IMG/VR virus record: IMGVR_UViG_3300028559_000074
Location: 1 to 43,451 of that record
DNA from: a virus
Direction: 5' to 3' (one strand)
DNA: 43,451 nucleotides
Within the stretch, counting starts at the first letter, position 1, and each line of letters opens with the position of its first letter. The notes under the pieces are model-generated. The model was not told the origin of the DNA, made no database searches, and was given only the letters and a program-made list of their open reading frames with translations. Both the position numbers and the translations under genes were made by a program. Positions 16,531 to 23,172 of this stretch are shown one piece after another.

Positions 16531-16561
16531 TTTTTTGAGTGTCATATAAAATAATTATAAT

Positions 16562-16589
16562 AACCTGAAATAAACTTTCAGGTTTTTTT
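16562..16589 (+). terminator. Rho-independent terminator
   Basis: AACCTGAAA, a TAAAC loop and TTTCAGGTT make a 9-bp hairpin followed by a T run. It ends the 14957-16530 operon. Confidence 0.85.
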
Positions 16590-16641
16590 ATTATCATTTA
16601 AGATGTGTTGAGTATATTTTGACTTTTCCGGTATTTATAAT

Positions 16642-16655
16642 TTAATATATAAAAA
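16642..16655 (+). promoter_or_regulatory. AT-rich putative late promoter of homing endonuclease
   Basis: TTAATATATAAAAA lies 10 bases before the ATG at 16666. It is one of the best copies of the recurrent motif and follows directly after a terminator, so some promoter is expected here. Confidence 0.5.
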
Positions 16656-16665
16656 TAAAAAATGT

Positions 16666-17529
16666 ATGAGAATATATTGGACAAAGGAAGAAGAAGATAA
16701 ATTAAGATATTATTATGAAGAGTTAGGTCTATCATTATCAGAATTATATAATTATTTCATTGAATATTATCCAAATAGGACAAAAACATCAGTTGAAGTA
16801 AAAATAAATAAGCTTAAACTTAGACATACAAAAGAACAAATATCAAATATAAAATCAAGATTGAATTCTGGAGAAGGTAATGGTATGTTTGGTAAGATTG
16901 GTCCAAATAAAGGTTTAACCAAAGAAAATTCTGAAAGAATTAGAAACTCTTCAATGAAAATATCAATTACATTAAAAAAAATGTTTGAAAATGCAGAATT
17001 AGATAGATCTGGTGATAAAAATGGTATGTATGGTAAGCAATCTTGGTCTAAAGGTAAAACAAGATATGATGATAGTAGATTAGTTGATAATTATAATAGA
17101 AAATCAATTAGTGCAAAAAATAGATGGAGTAAGTTATCTGATATTGAAAAAGATATAAGAATAGGTAATCTATCATTGGCTGCTAATAAAGCAAAAAAAG
17201 ATACAAAGATTGAGGTAATAATAAAAAATAAATTAGAAAATATGAATATAAATTTCACTAAAAATTATAGATGTGATAGATATATTTTTGATTTCTACCT
17301 AGTAGATTATAACTTTGTAATAGAATGTCAAGGTGACTATTGGCATGGTAATAGTAAATATTTCAAAATTTTAAATGAAATACAAATAAAAAATATCGAA
17401 AGGGATAAAAATAAAATAAAATATTTAGAAGAAAATAAAATAAAATCACTATTTTTGTGGGAGAATGAGATATATAAGTTTAAAGAAAACTTAGAAGAAA
17501 TAATTTTAAATAAACTAAATGAAAATTAA
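16666..17529 (+). CDS. Homing endonuclease with HTH, NUMOD3 motifs and Vsr-like nuclease
   Basis: Residues 1-60 resemble a Myb/SANT-like helix-turn-helix (YWTKEEEDKLRYYYEELGLS). Two NUMOD3-type motifs follow, GMFGKIGPNKG and GMYGKQSWSKG, which contact DNA in modular homing endonucleases. The C-terminal 100 residues hold the nuclease: YIFDFYLVDYNFVIECQGDY then WHG, with the same Asp...Glu...His spacing as in the 377 and 9910 enzymes. The gene overlaps the CCA-adding enzyme start by 11 bases and does not interrupt it, so this is an intergenic free-standing insertion. Confidence 0.83.
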   Translation: MRIYWTKEEEDKLRYYYEELGLSLSELYNYFIEYYPNRTKTSVEVKINKLKLRHTKEQISNIKSRLNSGEGNGMFGKIGPNKGLTKENSERIRNSSMKISITLKKMFENAELDRSGDKNGMYGKQSWSKGKTRYDDSRLVDNYNRKSISAKNRWSKLSDIEKDIRIGNLSLAANKAKKDTKIEVIIKNKLENMNINFTKNYRCDRYIFDFYLVDYNFVIECQGDYWHGNSKYFKILNEIQIKNIERDKNKIKYLEENKIKSLFLWENEIYKFKENLEEIILNKLNEN

Positions 17530-18673
17530 AAAATTTGATGCATTTTTAGAGAGTAAAAATGATTTGTACGATATAATTCCACAATCTATTAAGGATATAA
17601 GTATCCTTTTTAAAGAGAATGGTAAGGAGTTGTATTTAGTTGGTGGTGCTGTTAGAGACTTTATTAATAATGAAAATCCCAAGGATTTTGACTTATGTAC
17701 TAATGCAACACCTGATGAAATATTAAATATAGTCAAAGATAAATATAAAACGACTGAACAAGGTAAATCATTTGGAGTAATAGTTATATACACAAAGGAC
17801 CAACCAATGGGTATAGAAGTAGCTACATTTCGAGAAGATATGTATGATGATAAACTTGGAATAACTAGAAATCCGGAAATTAAATTTTCCACAATTGAAA
17901 AAGATGTACTTAGGCGTGATATAACATATAATTCTATGTTCTATGATTTAGAAAAAAGAAAAATAATTGATTTGGTCGGTGGTATTCAAGATATTGAAAA
18001 TAAAATGACTAGATTTGTGGGGAATCCAAATGATAGAATAACCGAGGATCCTTTACGGATTTTACGTGTTCTACGATTTTCTTGTAGGTATAATTTTGCC
18101 ATAGATTTGGATACAAAAAAATCAATTATTAAAAATAAAAATAAATTATCTATAATCTCACAAGAAAGAGTCTGGGAGGAAATGAAGAAAGCATTTAAAC
18201 AAGCAAAATCCTACAAACAATATCTTGAGTTTTTTAATGAGTTTGATATGTGGAAGGAAGTATTCCCAGGTTCTAAAATCAATACTGATATTGAAGAAGC
18301 GGATAAACTAACATCTTATATTGCTAATCTATTTAAGTTTGAAGATACTCAAAAACTTGAAAATAAGATGATACTCCAATATAAAATTGAAGGAGATATT
18401 GCTTCTAAAGTTGTGTTTCTAATAGATTTATTAAAATTGAATCCTGAGAATGCTTTTGATTTATACAAGAAGAAAGTAAGGTGTCATTGTACTTCTGCAC
18501 AAATTATAGATTGGTTGGATACTTGTGGAGTTCATAGTAAAATCTTTATTAGATTTATTGACTATGTTCCAAGTGTATCTGCTGAAGATTTGATGGCTAA
18601 AGGTTTTAAGGGTCGCGAGTTAGGAATAAAGATTAAAGAAATTGAAATAGAAAAATTCAAAGAGACTCTTTAA
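17519..18673 (+). CDS. CCA-adding enzyme / poly(A) polymerase family nucleotidyltransferase
   Basis: The 384-residue product shows the class II nucleotidyltransferase core. LVGGAVRDFI (40-49), the catalytic pair in KDFDLCT (D57, D59), LRRDITYNSMFYD and EDPLRILRVLRFSCRYNF appear in the order and spacing of bacterial CCA-adding enzymes, and the length is typical. It would add or repair CCA on tRNA 3' ends. That fits the tRNA-Leu at 22542, whose CCA is not encoded. The N-terminus MKIKKFDAFLES loosely resembles the shared capsid-targeting-like peptide. It overlaps the upstream homing endonuclease by 11 bases. Confidence 0.92.
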   Translation: MKIKKFDAFLESKNDLYDIIPQSIKDISILFKENGKELYLVGGAVRDFINNENPKDFDLCTNATPDEILNIVKDKYKTTEQGKSFGVIVIYTKDQPMGIEVATFREDMYDDKLGITRNPEIKFSTIEKDVLRRDITYNSMFYDLEKRKIIDLVGGIQDIENKMTRFVGNPNDRITEDPLRILRVLRFSCRYNFAIDLDTKKSIIKNKNKLSIISQERVWEEMKKAFKQAKSYKQYLEFFNEFDMWKEVFPGSKINTDIEEADKLTSYIANLFKFEDTQKLENKMILQYKIEGDIASKVVFLIDLLKLNPENAFDLYKKKVRCHCTSAQIIDWLDTCGVHSKIFIRFIDYVPSVSAEDLMAKGFKGRELGIKIKEIEIEKFKETL

Positions 18674-18686
18674 TAGAGTCTCTTTG
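18658..18686. terminator. Bidirectional terminator between convergent genes
   Basis: CAAAGAGACTCT, loop TTAAT and the perfect complement form a 12-bp stem. It overlaps the end of the CCA-adding gene and separates it from the convergent 18697 gene. Confidence 0.85.
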
Positions 18687-18696
18687 AAAAATAATT

Positions 18697-19338
18697 TTAT
18701 CCTTTACTTAATTTATCATACAATTTTTTGTAATCAAATGTTAAAATAACACCATCTAAATCTAAATACCTATCTTCCATATATTCTTGTGTTGATCCGT
18801 GTATTGTGGCTAACCTTTTACAATCTTCTTTAGTAATTTTTCTTAATTCTGCAGTTGAATTAGTTGGAAAATACCAATTTTTTAATGTAATAACTGCATT
18901 TTTAAGTTCTTCAAGAGATCTTGTTCGGACTTGATTAGTCATTTGTGTAGTGTTAATAAAGGTACAAATATATCCTTCTGAAATTCTACCAGCAACCGAT
19001 TGTAAAACTTCAAGTTCTAAATTAGAATTATTCATTAACATTCTTTGGCTACTCCAATTTCTTTGACTATAAGACCTTTCCAAAGTTTCACACTCTGCAT
19101 CTGCTTCTAATGTAAATTCCCAAACTGCCCATTTAGCTTTAGTTAGATCTACTCTAGTAAAATCTTCTGACCAATAGCAAGAACGATTCTCTTTTATTTT
19201 AAATCCTAAATCTAAAATATCCCAAAAAGTATCTTTTATATCATTAAAAGAATATTCAAATCCTGTGTGAATAGTTGAATCTTCATCATCATCATCATCA
19301 TCTGATTCGAAAATTCTAAAATCTCTTAAATGCTTCAT
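18697..19338 (-). CDS. Hypothetical protein (213 aa) with MKYLKxF-type N-terminus
   Basis: The frame is open from 19383, but the ATG at 19336-19338 gives MKHLRDFRIFESDDDDDDED, matching the shared N-terminal peptide with a good candidate cleavage site (IFE/S) before an acidic run. The extended start would add a hydrophobic leader that crosses an AT-rich promoter-like stretch. The rest has strand and helix features (WAVWEFTLEADAECETLERS; EGYICTFINTTQMTNQ) with no known motif. It is convergent with the CCA-adding gene and divergent from the secreted-protein pair. A packaged head protein is possible. Confidence 0.68.
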   Translation of the reverse strand: MKHLRDFRIFESDDDDDDEDSTIHTGFEYSFNDIKDTFWDILDLGFKIKENRSCYWSEDFTRVDLTKAKWAVWEFTLEADAECETLERSYSQRNWSSQRMLMNNSNLELEVLQSVAGRISEGYICTFINTTQMTNQVRTRSLEELKNAVITLKNWYFPTNSTAELRKITKEDCKRLATIHGSTQEYMEDRYLDLDGVILTFDYKKLYDKLSKG

Positions 19339-19365
19339 AAATGTATATATAAATTCTTTAATTAG

Positions 19366-19407
19366 AAAGAGATAATTTATCAATATATAATTGAAAATTA
19401 TCTCTTT
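19366..19407 (+). repeat. 13-bp inverted repeat directly before secreted-protein start
   Basis: AAAGAGATAATTT (19366-19378) and its exact complement (19395-19407) flank a 16-base loop containing AATATATAA. Six T's then lead straight into the ATG at 19411. It may be a terminator-like hairpin in the 5' leader, or operator half-sites around a promoter. Confidence 0.7.
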
Positions 19408-19410
19408 TTT

Positions 19411-19980
19411 ATGAAAAAAATACTATTATTATTATCAATTTTAATATCTTCTACCTTGTTCTCACAGACACAAGTTTGTCCAGATGTTGTTTGTATTAAT
19501 ACACAAGACCAAGACTATTTTGTTCTCACAACACCTGGATCTACATATAATTGGCAATTATCTGGTGGTGGTGTTATACAATCTGCTGAAGCTACCGATA
19601 CAGATGCTGATGGTAGGATAGAGATAATTATCGATTGGGGTGCTGTAATTGGTTCTTATACATTACAGGTTACTGAGACAAATATCAATGGGTGTGTTGG
19701 TCTTCCAGTTACTTGTCAAATTAATATTGTGAATGGTGCAAATGTTACAATAAATGCCGTTGGTCCTTTTTGTACTGGTGATCCAATTACTAATTTAGTT
19801 GGTAATCCTGCTGGTGGTGTATTCTCTGGTGTTGGTGTGGTTGGTAATACATTCAATCCATCTGCTGGCTCCCAAACTATAACATATACCTATAATGATC
19901 CTAATGGATGTTCAGGTTCAGCAACTTATAATATTGTTGTTAATCCTATACCGGTAACATCACCAATTTACAAACAATAA
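19411..19980 (+). CDS. Secreted PKD/Ig-like domain protein
   Basis: The N-terminus MKKILLLLSILISSTLFSQT is a classical signal peptide of the Bacteroidota style, with cleavage before Gln. The mature part has two Ig/PKD-like units. The first runs from PGSTYNWQLSGG to SYTLQVTE, with paired cysteines (CVGLPVTC). The second runs from CTGDPITNLVG to a CSGSATYNIVVNP ending. Such repeats are typical of Bacteroidota surface and gliding-associated proteins. No CHU_C sorting domain is present here, but the next gene has one. The first unit resembles the N-terminal domain of that neighbour. Its role in infection is unknown. Confidence 0.82.
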   Translation: MKKILLLLSILISSTLFSQTQVCPDVVCINTQDQDYFVLTTPGSTYNWQLSGGGVIQSAEATDTDADGRIEIIIDWGAVIGSYTLQVTETNINGCVGLPVTCQINIVNGANVTINAVGPFCTGDPITNLVGNPAGGVFSGVGVVGNTFNPSAGSQTITYTYNDPNGCSGSATYNIVVNPIPVTSPIYKQ

Positions 19981-19993
19981 GGATATCTATAAA

Positions 19994-20045
19994 ATCTCAT
20001 AATTATCTAGTAATATATACTATAAATACTAGAAAATTATGAGAT
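19994..20045 (+). repeat. Two-part inverted repeat covering the start codon of the T9SS-cargo gene
   Basis: Outer arms of 11 bp (19994-20004 with 20035-20045) and inner arms of 6 bp (CTAGTA 20007-20012 with TACTAG 20027-20032) pair exactly, separated by 2-base internal loops. The terminal loop contains ATATATACTATAAA. The ATG at 20039-20041 lies inside the outer 3' arm. Confidence 0.75.
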
Positions 20046-20611
20046 TGATATTTATTTTTCTATTTTTACTTTCATTCAATCTTAAAGGTCAAGTTATTAG
20101 TCTTACTAACTGTGATTCTTTAGATCGTGTTCAAACATTTTATGTTGATCTACATACTGGATCTACATATGAGTGGTCAGTTAATGGCGCGACAATTTTA
20201 AATACCAATGAGAATAAAGTAACTATTCTTTGTCCTAGTTTTGAATCTAGTTTTACTATATCAGTTATTGAGAGAAATGCTAATAATTGTCCGGGAGAAG
20301 CCAGGAAATTATTAGTAGAGATAACGCCTTGTCAGGATGAGGTTATTTGGATTCCATCCGCCTTTACTCCAAATGGTGATAACCGTAATGATATATTTAG
20401 AGTAATGGGAACTATATCATCAAAGGAATTCTCTTTACAAATCTATAATAGGTGGGGCGAATTAATTTTCGAGTCTAATGATGTTGAAGTTGGTTGGGAT
20501 GGTACTTACAAGGGTACTCTTGTTCAAGATGATATTTATACGTATAGAGTATTCTGTTTGGTTAATTCCAGATACTATTTAAAATATGGTTCAGTAACTT
20601 TGATAAGATAA
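20039..20611 (+). CDS. Secreted protein with CHU_C-type (type B) T9SS sorting domain
   Basis: The 190-residue product has a signal peptide (MRLIFIFLFLLSFNLKGQ). A PKD-like domain follows at about 25-97 (TGSTYEWSVNG...CPGEARKLLVEI). Residues 104-190 form a C-terminal domain with the CHU_C / gliding-motility signature: PSAFTPNGDNRNDIF (106-120), IYNRWGELIFES (135-146) and GWDGTYKG (152-159). In Bacteroidota this domain directs proteins through the type IX secretion system to the cell surface or outside. A phage gene with it should use the host's T9SS during infection. Neighbour 19411 is a likely partner. Confidence 0.9.
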   Translation: MRLIFIFLFLLSFNLKGQVISLTNCDSLDRVQTFYVDLHTGSTYEWSVNGATILNTNENKVTILCPSFESSFTISVIERNANNCPGEARKLLVEITPCQDEVIWIPSAFTPNGDNRNDIFRVMGTISSKEFSLQIYNRWGELIFESNDVEVGWDGTYKGTLVQDDIYTYRVFCLVNSRYYLKYGSVTLIR

Positions 20612-20641
20612 TTTTATATATATCAAAAAATTTAAATTATA

Positions 20642-21385
20642 ATGACTTATTATCTATCATATATTAAAGACACCTTGAGCAACAATTATCTAGGTATAAA
20701 AATAGAACCGGGATTGGTTGGTTCTTTTCTTGACCAATTGAAAACTGTACTTAGTGAAGAGGATTATGAAGTATATACTAAAAACCAACAAAATAGAGAT
20801 CATGGTTCACATCATATAACAGTTATTAATGTTATGGACTATAACAAATTAAGTAAAGAAATCGGAGTATCTAATTTTATTGAAAATTTAGAAGATATTT
20901 TAAAATATCCAATAGATGATATAAAGATTTTAGGACTTGGTACTGCTCAGAAGAATGAAAATCGAGCTTATTTTGTTGTTTGTCAATCTGATAAATTGGA
21001 TGCTATTCGTACTAGATTTGATTTACCTAAGCAAGACTTTCACATAACTTTAGGATTTAAATGGAAAGATGTTTTCGGTGTTAGAAAGAATGAAGTTATG
21101 AATATAAAATCTAGATTTCTTAAAGAGTTAAAACAGGAATTTTATAAAAAAGAAAATTTTAATTTTATAAAAAAAATAAAAAATTATGATTTATCTGAAG
21201 ATGTAGAGATAGTACCTATTTCTATTTCAGATGATTTTCTAAAAGTCTTATGTGATGATACTATCATGGATGTCGGATTTTCTTCTGATAAAAATGAACT
21301 TTTCATTTTCACAAAATATAAAAAATCTATCGACGTAAGTAGATTACCACTAACCGAGATATATAGAATTTTAGAAAATATTTAA
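20642..21385 (+). CDS. 2H phosphoesterase-like protein
   Basis: Two HxT motifs mark this as a likely 2H phosphoesterase: SHHITVI (H58, T60) and DFHITLGF (H134, T136), 76 residues apart and each on a predicted strand. In this fold the two histidines hydrolyse 2',3'-cyclic phosphates or cyclic oligonucleotides. T4 Acb1, which destroys CBASS signals, has the same pair, as do RNA-repair LigT/CPDase enzymes. The remaining 100 residues form a second, unrecognised domain (DVEIVPISISDDFLKVL). It follows the secreted genes by 30 bases with an AT-rich promoter-like stretch. Substrate is undetermined. Confidence 0.75.
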   Translation: MTYYLSYIKDTLSNNYLGIKIEPGLVGSFLDQLKTVLSEEDYEVYTKNQQNRDHGSHHITVINVMDYNKLSKEIGVSNFIENLEDILKYPIDDIKILGLGTAQKNENRAYFVVCQSDKLDAIRTRFDLPKQDFHITLGFKWKDVFGVRKNEVMNIKSRFLKELKQEFYKKENFNFIKKIKNYDLSEDVEIVPISISDDFLKVLCDDTIMDVGFSSDKNELFIFTKYKKSIDVSRLPLTEIYRILENI

Positions 21386-21400
21386 AAAATAAATTATATT

Positions 21401-21733
21401 ATGAGTTCAAAACTTTTTAATTTCTACTCTTTTGATGAATGTAGTGATGAAGATAAACTTTTTAAGAAACTTGATTTGCTTAAAAATGAATCAAAAATAC
21501 ATTACACACAAGACGACAATTACCTAATTAAAATTAAAGACCTTGAATTATCGGATGATGAAATTGAAAAACTATCTGTATTTTTAGATTCTTTAAATGT
21601 ATTACCTTATTTGGGCCACGAGGATGAAGGGGATACTGATTTCGATGACTATGATGATTCTGATGATGATATTGATGATAATTACAACGGTAGATATAAG
21701 TCTAGGAATGATGATTATGATGATGATTATTAA
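21401..21733 (+). CDS. Acidic small protein (110 aa)
   Basis: No family is recognised. Residues 1-70 form a compact charged domain (LFNFYSFDECSDEDKLFKKL, DLELSDDEIEKLSVFLDSL). The last 35 residues are almost entirely Asp, Tyr, Asn and Arg, a strongly acidic low-complexity tail. Such tails can mimic DNA or bind basic partners. It starts 15 bases after the 2H gene and is probably co-transcribed with it. The strong tandem promoters of the next gene begin 30 bases downstream. Confidence 0.65.
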   Translation: MSSKLFNFYSFDECSDEDKLFKKLDLLKNESKIHYTQDDNYLIKIKDLELSDDEIEKLSVFLDSLNVLPYLGHEDEGDTDFDDYDDSDDDIDDNYNGRYKSRNDDYDDDY

Positions 21734-21762
21734 AAAAATTTTGGTGGGTTAAGTTTTTTCCG

Positions 21763-21770
21763 TATATTTG
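21763..21770 (+). promoter_or_regulatory. Strong Bacteroidota-type promoter, upstream of a tandem pair
   Basis: TTTTGG (TTG at 21741-21743), 19 bases, TATATTTGTAAAACAAAC. It is the first of two near-identical promoters before the gene at 21886. Confidence 0.82.
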
Positions 21771-21841
21771 TAAAACAAACAACGAGTCAATCATCTTTAA
21801 AAAATACTTTGAAAAAAGTTTGGTGAATGATAAAAATTTCG

Positions 21842-21849
21842 TATATTTG
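21842..21849 (+). promoter_or_regulatory. Strong Bacteroidota-type promoter, downstream of a tandem pair
   Basis: TTTGG (TTG at 21820-21822), 19 bases, TATATTTGTAAAACAAAC, with the ATG 36 bases downstream. The initial transcribed sequences of both copies are also alike, suggesting a short duplication. Confidence 0.84.
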
Positions 21850-21885
21850 TAAAACAAACAAACAAACAACTAAAAACTCAACTCT

Positions 21886-22512
21886 ATGGCTACTACTAAT
21901 CTTTTTTCAAAGGCAAAATCTAAAGCAGTTACAAAAACAACTGATAAGAAAGACTCTAAGGTTCGTATTTCTATCGAAGATCCTTCTTTCTTTCAAAAAA
22001 TACAAACACTTGAGACTCTTCAAGATCGTATGAAATCTGATAAAGCTAAGGCTGATATGATTTCTGACGAGATTAAAGACCTTGGTAAAGACAAGTGGAC
22101 AGAAATGTACCAAAAAACTGGTAAAAATCCAGGCTCTGTAATGTTAGAGTCTGTTATTGGTGAAGATACAGCACAAGTTATGTTTGTTCCTTCTGACAAA
22201 TATATCTCACTTTCACCTGAGAAAGCAGAATCTCTTCGTGAAGAGTACGGTGAAGAAATCGTTGAAGAAAAAACCACTTTCGCTTTTGATAACGAAATGA
22301 TTGAAAAATACGGTGAAGTTCTTTCAATGTTGATTGAGAACTGTGAAGATATTTCCGATGATGATAAAGGTAAAATCATCAAAGCAGTAACAGCGTTCTC
22401 TGTGGCGAAAGGCACAATTGATGTGATGAAGAGTTATGGTTCAGTTGAGAAAGTAATGGAAGAAGTAAGACCAGTAATCTCTTTGAAAGGAGTAGAGGTA
22501 GTAAAAGGCTAA
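21886..22512 (+). CDS. Strongly promoted hypothetical protein (208 aa)
   Basis: No family is recognised. It is a soluble, helix-rich protein with a Lys/Thr-rich start, a helical segment TLQDRMKSDKAKADMISDEI, a beta region (GSVMLESVIGEDTAQVMFVP) and a helical end (TIDVMKSYGSVEKVMEEVRP). Two tandem full-consensus promoters drive it, and it uses C-ending and CGT codons more than its neighbours, both signs of high expression. The same promoter style precedes the zincin-VWA gene (11710) and the MoxR gene (23173), so it may belong to that module. It ends at a perfect terminator. Confidence 0.78.
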   Translation: MATTNLFSKAKSKAVTKTTDKKDSKVRISIEDPSFFQKIQTLETLQDRMKSDKAKADMISDEIKDLGKDKWTEMYQKTGKNPGSVMLESVIGEDTAQVMFVPSDKYISLSPEKAESLREEYGEEIVEEKTTFAFDNEMIEKYGEVLSMLIENCEDISDDDKGKIIKAVTAFSVAKGTIDVMKSYGSVEKVMEEVRPVISLKGVEVVKG

Positions 22513-22513
22513 T

Positions 22514-22540
22514 AAAAATACCTCTCTTAGAGGTATTTTT
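22514..22540 (+). terminator. Rho-independent terminator
   Basis: AAAAATACCTCT, loop CTT and AGAGGTATTTTT form a perfect 12-bp stem two bases after the stop codon of the 21886 gene and directly before the tRNA. Confidence 0.9.
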
Positions 22541-22541
22541 G

Positions 22542-22624
22542 GCCGGGTTGTTGTAATGGTAGCCAAGACGGACTTAAAATCCGTTGGACATTCGTCCGTG
22601 TGGGTTCGAGTCCCACACCCGGTA
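22542..22624 (+). tRNA. tRNA-Leu (anticodon UAA)
   Basis: The 83-base sequence folds as a class II tRNA. The acceptor stem GCCGGGT pairs with ACCCGGT (first pair G-U). The anticodon loop CTTAAAA gives UAA, a long variable arm (GGACATTCGTCC) follows, and the T-loop is GGTTCGAGTCC. Discriminator A is at 22624. The CCA end is not encoded (CAAAG follows), so the phage CCA-adding enzyme or the host enzyme must complete it. UAA-anticodon leucine suits the TTA-rich codon use of this genome. Host contamination is unlikely given its phage-gene setting. Confidence 0.94.
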
Positions 22625-22659
22625 CAAAGTAGACACTGGTGAAAACATATTTTTGAGTG

Positions 22660-22670
22660 TTAATATATAA
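22660..22670 (+). promoter_or_regulatory. AT-rich putative late promoter of HNH gene
   Basis: TTAATATATAA lies 15 bases upstream of the ATG at 22686, after the tRNA. It matches the recurrent motif seen before the other homing-endonuclease genes. Confidence 0.45.
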
Positions 22671-22685
22671 TTAAAAAATATTAAC

Positions 22686-23106
22686 ATGAGTGATGAAGAT
22701 TTCATAAAAATATGCCTCGATTCAAAATCGATGGCTGAAGCATCAGTAAAGATTGGTATACACTTTAATACATTTAAGAGAAAGGCAATAAAACTAGGAG
22801 TTTACTCGCCTAATCAATCTGGTAAAGGTATTTCAAAAAAATTACCTCTATTAATTCAGACATCTGAGATTCTAGAGGGAAAACAACCACAGTATAGCAC
22901 TTTTAAACTAAAATTAAGACTTTTTAAGGAAGGATTAAAAAATAATAAATGTGAAATTTGTGGTATTTCAGAATGGAATGGAACTAAAATGTGAGCTTGA
23001 CCATATAGATGGTGATAGAAAAAATCATCAGATAGATAACTTACGAATTATATGTCCAAATTGTCATAGTCAAACTGAAACGTATAGATCAAAAAAAAGA
23101 AAATAA
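22686..23106 (+). pseudogene. HNH homing endonuclease broken by a frameshift
   Basis: The first frame encodes an HTH-like N-terminus (MAEASVKIGIHFNTFKRKAI) and the start of an HNH domain (NKCEICGISEWNG), then stops at 22992-22994. The next frame continues the domain without pause: CELDHIDGD, NLRIICPNCHSQTETYR, to a stop at 23104-23106. In intact relatives the W of SEW and the D of LDHIDG are ten codons apart; here they are 25 bases apart. This suggests a five-base deletion. It lies 61 bases after the tRNA. A sequencing error or programmed frameshift is possible but less likely. Confidence 0.82.
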
Positions 23107-23141
23107 TTTTTATTTTTTATTTGAATTGATAAAATAATCCT

Positions 23142-23149
23142 TATATTTG
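23142..23149 (+). promoter_or_regulatory. Bacteroidota-type promoter of MoxR gene
   Basis: TATATTTG with TTG at 23121-23123 and an 18-base spacer. The ATG at 23173 is 23 bases downstream, nearly the same leader length as at the 11710 gene. Confidence 0.78.
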
Positions 23150-23172
23150 TATAAATAAAAACAGAAAAAAAG

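Noticed and set aside
16530-17530. A group I or II intron hosting the 16666 homing endonuclease
   Set aside because: The flanking genes are intact and no split coding frame or intron-like core was seen; it is a free-standing intergenic gene.
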